Of a stretch of DNA of 64,000 nucleotides, positions 58,720 to 64,000 are shown piece after piece. Within the stretch, counting starts at the first letter, position 1. Every line of letters begins with the position of its first letter. The position numbers and the translations under genes are program-made. The DNA is from Geosiphon pyriformis (Eukaryota > Glomeromycota > Glomeromycetes > Archaeosporales > Geosiphonaceae). Where the stretch lies: contig JAAOMT010000073.1 in assembly GCA_016748015.1 (NCBI GenBank), forward strand, positions 1-64,000. Reading direction: 5' to 3'. The notes beneath the pieces were generated by a model, which worked only from the letters and a program-made list of their open reading frames with translations, did not search any database and had not been told where the DNA came from.

Positions 58720-59345
58720 GTAAATAAAGTCACACTTATTACAATATTGAAAGTCACATGGAATTAAACAATGGTTACATAGTTGAGTGTTTATTTCTTC
58801 CAATCTTTGTTCCTACTCTTTTCTGGTGGGTGCTAAGTTTTGATAGTGTTCATGAAATTCTTCTAGACTGTTTTCTAAGTTGAGAAAGGTGTCCGGGTTG
58901 AGAACCAAAACAATGTCTGTTGGTTCTGGAGGGTTGTTCTTGATCTCCAGAATCTCACTGGGCAAAGCACCCTTTACTTTGGCATTGGTCATTCGCCAGA
59001 TTTTATCTTCATCATGTGAATAACCTTCTAAGCGAGAGATTGTTTGGTGCTAGGCAGCTGTTATTGGCATGCTGTGACTCACCCAATTGCTAATAAGGAT
59101 CGTGTATTGACATGAAGTGTCACACATTCCTCTTTGACCAGGAATGTTGTTCCACATTCTTTTGTTGAGTAACTGTTCACTGCAAGCGAAACATGGTTTA
59201 TTGTCCCACTTGCCTTGTTATTTTGGGTAACCATAGCATTTTCTATGGTATGGTTTGCAGTAGTAATGGGTTCGCATCCAGTAGTCTTCATCTGGTGCGA
59301 TCTATGCTCTCATGGAAGAGAGTTTCTTCTTACAGTCTTGACATT
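58720..59345 (-). pseudogene. Ty3-2 Cys-rich (zinc-ribbon-like) segment
   Basis: On minus: CQDC (about 59340), YYCKPY..KCYG, KPCFAC, CDTSCQY (about 59120), then LCNHC, PCDFQYCNKC (about 58760-58730). A Lys-rich and Trp-containing linker precedes (59643-59350). Cys positions agree with Ty3-1 while the residues between differ, which suggests selection on the metal sites before decay. Followed by an Asn/Asp-rich acidic spacer and then the dUTPase. Confidence 0.6.
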
Positions 59346-59796
59346 TTAAGGGAATATAAGATGGCTCCTTCACTGGCTCACATAAGTATTCTCTTTCCCA
59401 GCCACTGGTTATTTTTTCTGTGGCTTCATCAGCTTTTCCAGATAAGTCTTCTTTTTTCTTTTTTTCTTTCCCTTTTTTTTCCCAGCTGGTTGGCATTGCT
59501 TTGTTTTTGTTGTCGTTATTCCAGGCATCAATAGTGATCTCCCAGATATGTTCTTCTGTTTCTGTTCTTTTTTTCTTTACATTGTTCCTTTTTTCCCAGT
59601 CTAGAATTGGCGGTAGCTCATTGTGCTCAACATCGGCCCACAATACTTGATATGCCTTCCAAGTAGGCTTTGGTTTTTCTTCTTCAAAATTGATGAGTGG
59701 TATTGATGATGTGATGTTGTTAGATTTGAAATGGCCACATGTGGCCAGTACTTGCGTGTATTGGCCATTTTGGCTAAGTTGGAGTTCCTGTGTGTT

Positions 59797-60456
59797 TCAG
59801 TCAAGCATTGTGTTGATTTTGGACAACCAGTCATTGCCAACAAAAGCTTGGTACTGGGTTGCTTCCATTACTAATATCTTGATTGGTACAGTGATACTGT
59901 TGATTTCAATAAGTAGATCATCAATCTTGCCAATGGGAGTTTTGGTTGCTCTATCAGCTGTTATAATTCTGGTGCTGGTAGCACAATCAACTCGGTGACC
60001 TAATTGGTCCATGAATTGTTATATAATAATGCTGCCTGCTGATTCACTATCAAAAATGAGCTTGATAGAATGGCCATCAATTTTGGCATCAGTATATATC
60101 ACCATGATGGGTTTTTTCTCAATAGCGGCTCCGCTGAACAAAAAAACTCCTAATGGTTTCTCAATTTCAAATGAGAATATGGCTGCGAGTGACTCATCTT
60201 CTGTAACAGTGGCTGGTGAGATATTGCTGGTGAGTGTTAATTGTTGGTTGGATCCCGAATTGGTGTTGGTGGTATCTTCTAGGATAACCAAGAGACTTAA
60301 ATAGTTCTGGAAATTTGGGTTTTGGGTGGCACCAGTACCTGAATTCCGAGAACGTGATCCTGATGGTGAGTTGGAAGAACTGGAGATCAGTTGGTGGACA
60401 ACCATTGCTGATCTCCAGTTTTGTGTGATTCTAGGTCTGAAGTGGCTTGATGTCAT
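59797..60456 (-). pseudogene. Ty3-2 protease region
   Basis: PIMVIYTDAKIDGHSIKLIFDSESAGSIII at about 60120-60025; the active-site Gly of DSG is Glu here. It continues at 60012-59797 through DLLIEINSITVPIKILVMEATQYQAFVGNDWL, which matches Ty3-1. A Ser/Pro/Asn-rich tail of gag precedes it. Confidence 0.8.
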
Positions 60457-60705
60457 ATTAACTGAATTTTGGGGTGGTGTCTGAATTGATTGGGGTTGAT
60501 AAATTATTTGAAATTGCAGCTGATAGATTATTGGTGGCTGCAGTTGATAAATTTGAGGTTGATATACTGGTGGTTAATAGATTGGTGGCTGTGTCATTGG
60601 CAGGTAAATAGTTTGATCTTGATTTGGGTAATGATTCGGAGTTTGAAATCTGTGATTAAGGTTTCAATATTGATTTTCCAATCATGGATTGTTGCTATAA
60701 AATCT

Positions 60706-61515
60706 GCAGTCTGCTCTTATGTGTCTTTGTTTACCACAGTTGTGGCAAACACGCATTTCTGGCTGCCATGGCTGATTAGGTGCTGCTGATGATAATGATA
60801 AACACGACTGATTTTGGAAATGATTTGTGTTTCCTGGATTATTGCGTCATTGTGGTGGTTGATAAATTGCGCGATTGTCAGCTAAGTATCCCTCTAATTT
60901 CTGATTAATTGAATCACTAAATTATTTCAATTTGGAATCCAATTCAAATGATCTATTCATCACTAGGTTCACAGCATGGGCGTGATTGGCTTCTAATTCA
61001 GCAGATTCAAAATTTCTGGCATATATGACTGTATCTTGGAAAGTGGTTGGATGCAATGGGCATACGTGTTGCAGGATGCTACCACGCAGGCCACGGATGA
61101 ATTGATTGAGAATTTGTGGTGCTGTAAAATAATTAGCATCAATTGCTTGGATTTGTCACAGATTTCTATGGAAGCATCCCAGATATGTAGTAACTGCTTC
61201 AGTTTCTCCTTGTTTAATTGTAGTAAAAGTGTTGGCTAATCTATTAATGCTGTTGTTATTGCTAAAGTATCTTAAAAATTTTAGTTTGAAGGTGTTAAAA
61301 TCTTGGGGTTTGTTAACCAGGCTTTGATACCATGAGTCTGCTGTATCCTTGAGAAAATAGAGTATGGCTTGTATGACTCTGACATTATTCCATCCATTGG
61401 CTACGATGGCTTTTTTTACATCATTTAGCCAAACTTGTGCATCATCCTTTTTGCCAGTAAATTTGTTAAACTTCACGATTGGTGCGTATGCTATTTGTTG
61501 TGGTTGCTGTAGTGA
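60706..61515 (-). pseudogene. Ty3-2 gag capsid-like domain and CCHC knuckle
   Basis: 61476-61156 reads KFNKFTGKKDDAQVWLNDVKKAI...DTADSWYQSL, closely matching Ty3-1. A clean CCHC knuckle, CHNCGKQRHIRADC, lies at 60747-60706. Stops at about 61154 and 60925 lie between them. The knuckle shows the ancestral sequence of the one broken in Ty3-1. Confidence 0.87.
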
Positions 61516-61860
61516 AAGTTGTTGTTGTTGTTAAGGTGATACTGGAGGTGGTTGTTGATTTTGTTGGTTTGGTGTTTGGATAGGCTGGCCAATTGGTTCA
61601 ACTGGTGGTTGATTGATGACAATAACTGAAGGTAAGTGCTGATTAATTACTTTGGGGTTTTGATTTTGTGGTGTTTGAATATTTGGGGTTTTGATTTTCG
61701 GATTTTTTTGCTGAGTTTGAACATTTGGGTTTTCAAATTCCGGGTTTTCAAGGATCAGGTTTTGGTAAGTAAATTCTGGATCTTCTAATTCCTCTTCTTC
61801 TTCTTCTTCAGATAGTTTTCACAGGGTAATGGTTCCAAAGTCTGGTTGAGGCAACAGTAA

Positions 61861-62457
61861 TCAAATTCCTGATGGTGTCGGGAATTGCAATTTAAATCCT
61901 TCAAAATATTCACTGTATGGTCCTAATAACTCTGTTTTCTTTTGTTTACTTTGGAATGGAAATCGTCCAAATGTTGATGTCGCATTTAGTGTGGACACGC
62001 CTACAGATAAAATATTAATAGTGCTTCCGAGAATGTAATAATATGATAGATATGGTGGGGATTCAATTCTTTGTTTCTTCCAGATTGGTAGTTGTATCTC
62101 TTTAAGTGTCACTGCTGGTGTTTGTAATCTTCCTTTGCTTTTATCTTGGTAAGTAATTGGATATTTTTGTTGGGTGTGATGTTTAATTTCTTTATTGATC
62201 TTAGTAATGATGAAGGCAAAATTGTGATTTGTTGGCAGGTTGGTATTTTGAATTAATTTTCTGTAGAAAGTTTCTCTGGCTGATTCAGTATTTACTGGTG
62301 TTTCTAACAAAGAGAAAATCTTTTCATTGATGTAGAAATTAAAGGCTAATTCAGCAGATATATGATTGTGATTTAATCCCAAGTGTTGACAATAGTATTG
62401 AAATAGGAATTTCACGAATCCTAAATGGTTTGCTCCTATGTTTTCTGATTTTGCCAC
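61861..62457 (-). pseudogene. Ty3-2 gag, N-terminal part
   Basis: 198 codons from GTG at 62457 to TGA at 61861. Homologous throughout to 6726-7319. No ATG near the start; initiation is unclear. After TGA the frame runs on through a second TGA (61819-61821) into the Pro/Gln-rich linker. Both TGAs are at the same codons in Ty3-1 (7317 and 7359). Confidence 0.75.
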
Positions 62458-62499
62458 TTTTGGATGGTGTTTGTTGGTGCTGGTTCTCTGTAAAATTAT

Positions 62500-62517
62500 A
62501 CCTCACAGGGAGCACCA
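62500..62517 (-). promoter_or_regulatory. Primer binding site of Ty3-2
   Basis: Reads TGGTGCTCCCTGTGAGGT on minus, identical to Ty3-1, 2 bases from the LTR end at 62520. Confidence 0.8.
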
Positions 62518-62519
62518 AA

Positions 62520-63357
62520 TATTACAGGTGACAATTTTTGGTGTTGAATTAAATACAAACCCGTAACTTGGTGCTCAAAGCTATTCTTGTTGTCAATAAT
62601 CTGAAGGTTTGGTATCTGAAGGTTTTGTATCTGAAGAATTTGGTTGAGTTCTTTGTATAATGAACAGAGATTCAATGGTGATAGTTTTATCCATAGCTTC
62701 CCAAAACTGCAGTTTTGTCAATTTTTTTCTCAGCTTGATGGCTGGTATTCTTCCTGGTAAGCTATCCTCAATCGAGTGTTCTATCCTTACTTCTGGGTCT
62801 TTTACCAGTCACATTTATCCTGACATCAGTACTCCATGTGTTAATCTTCAATAAAGTTAGTAAACAACAATAAAATCAAAGCAAGAAAATAAAGAAAATA
62901 AAATAAAATAAAAAAAGAAAAAAAATAAGCCAAAATAATTTGCAAGTTAGTATTCTGTCAATAGCTGTGATCAAGAACTATTGTTTCAGTGTGGTTAAGT
63001 ATCAATTACTATCAACATAAAGTGTTGATAGTGGAAATAGGTTTTGAGATAACAAATAGTTATTTATTAGATGCTTGTGATTTAGAGAGTTGCTTAAATT
63101 AAATCTAAACTAAGAGGTCTGTCTTTTCAGCTTTTAATCTTGCTACTATATATACATAATTGAGATTCCTCAATTCCTTGATTCTTCACAACAGGAATCC
63201 TGGAATTCTGGAATCCTGCAATTCCTCATCAGAGAATCCTGAAATTCCTGGAATCCTGCAATTCCTGAGAGGAATCCTGGAATTCCATATTTACTACACC
63301 TACTTCTGATTGGCTAATAATTATGCTAATATATTTCCTATATTTCTATGAGTAACA
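62520..63357 (-). repeat. 5' LTR of Ty3-2
   Basis: 838 bp, TATTAC (mutated TGTTAC) at the inner end and GTAACA at 63357. It differs from the 877-bp 3' LTR by changes in the number of palindrome units and by transitions. TATATATA at 63147-63154. Confidence 0.9.
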
Positions 63358-64000
63358 CCGGATTTATTCTGGCAGTCTTGCCTTTCTGGTAAGTTAACTG
63401 ATAATATATATAAATCTACTCTTATTTCTGGGTCTTTTACCAGGCTATCCGTGATGTCAATAACTCAGCACTTTTAATCCTTAGTTAATTAGTATGCACA
63501 ACAAAATCAAAGAAAGAAAAATAAAAACAAAGAAAATAACAATGATGAAAATAAGCCAAGACAATTTGGTAAATTAGTATCCTGTCAATAGCTGTAATCA
63601 AGAGCTATTGTTCCAGCATGATTAAGTATCAATTACTATCAACATGAAGTGTTGATAGTGAAGAATGGATTGAGATATAAAATAATTATTTATTTGATAA
63701 TTGAAAACTGAAAAGTTGCTTAGATTAAATCTAAACTGAGAGGTCTGTCTTTTCAGCTTCTAATACTACTGCTATATATACATAATTGAGATTTCTCAAT
63801 TCCTTGATTCTTTATGACAGGAATCCTGGAATTCCTAGAATCCTGCAATTTCTTTGAGAGGAATCCTGGAATTCTGGAATCCTGCAATTCTTTGTGAGAA
63901 TCCTGTAATTCCTGGAATCCTGCAATTCTTGAAAGGAATTCTGAAATTCCATCTTTTACTACATCTACTTCTGATTGGCTAATTACTATGCTAATATATA
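63358..64000 (-). repeat. Outer LTR, right piece, runs off the window
   Basis: Continues the LTR interrupted at 53202. It has the same R/U5 block, TATATATA at 63773-63780, and a palindrome array at about 63795-63950. It stops within about 30 bp of the expected GTAACA end, which lies beyond base 64000. More diverged from Ty3-2 than the two Ty3-2 LTRs are from each other, so it is an older insertion. Confidence 0.8.

Larger units (their letters stand above)
53203..63357 (-). mobile_element. Ty3-2, complete Ty3-type LTR retrotransposon with dUTPase
   Basis: LTRs at 53203-54079 (3') and 62520-63357 (5'), both on minus. Same internal plan and PBS as Ty3-1: gag parts, knuckle, protease, Cys-rich segment, dUTPase, RT, RNase H, integrase, ORF3. 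Better preserved than Ty3-1: RT keeps VYLDD and dUTPase keeps GFGSTGR. It still has many in-frame stops, several at the very codons that are stops in Ty3-1. The protease active site reads DSES rather than DSGS. Inserted into an older LTR of its own family. Confidence 0.93.

Overview
This is a repeat-dominated, very A/T-rich stretch of a eukaryotic nuclear genome, most probably an early-diverging fungus and best matching what is known of arbuscular mycorrhizal fungi (Glomeromycotina). The lineage call is an inference. It rests on the fungal-type PRPP synthetase subunit (Prs1/Prs5 class), short GT-AG introns, a NELF-A homologue (a factor missing from yeasts), and a LINE family and a dUTPase-bearing Ty3-type LTR family that resemble sequences I associate with that group. 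No prokaryotic, organellar or viral genome features were seen.

Layout. 1-575 is an unassigned block. About 576-17090 is one old LINE (LINE A, minus strand). It is riddled with C-to-T/G-to-A changes and is interrupted by a decayed solo LTR (about 2070-3080) and by a complete Ty3-type LTR element (Ty3-1, 5844-15782, flanked by ATGG on both sides). 17812-24540 is a better preserved LINE (LINE B, minus). 24541-27780 is A/T-rich debris.

27780-36320 is a gene island of normal composition: NELF-A homologue (+, 8 exons), a universal stress protein (-, 5 exons, one GC-AG intron), twinfilin (+, 10 exons) and a disordered hypothetical protein (+). 36321-41737 is A/T-rich debris. 41738-41971 looks like a hAT-type transposon end. 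42401-44288 is the PRS gene (-, 7 exons).

45775-46610 is a solo LTR, 46981-48360 the 3' end of LINE C (+), and 49621-52994 the 5' two thirds of LINE D (+). LINE D is cut by an outer LTR (52995...), which is itself split by a second complete Ty3-type element (Ty3-2, 53203-63357, minus). The outer LTR resumes at 63358 and runs off the window.

The most interesting system is the Ty3-type family. Two diverged copies share the same unusual plan: bipartite gag, CCHC knuckle, protease, a novel Cys-rich (zinc-ribbon-like) segment, a five-motif dUTPase, RT, RNase H, integrase, and an extra unrecognised helical ORF before the 3' LTR. Both copies carry many stops, several at identical codons, and neither looks autonomous.

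How the genes relate: the four host genes in the island are independent housekeeping or stress functions (promoter-proximal pausing, stress response, actin monomer/barbed-end control). USP and twinfilin are divergent across 208 bp and may share a promoter. The PRS gene stands alone between repeat blocks. Exon boundaries were derived by hand from splice signals, reading-frame phase and family similarity; phases close exactly for all four spliced genes.
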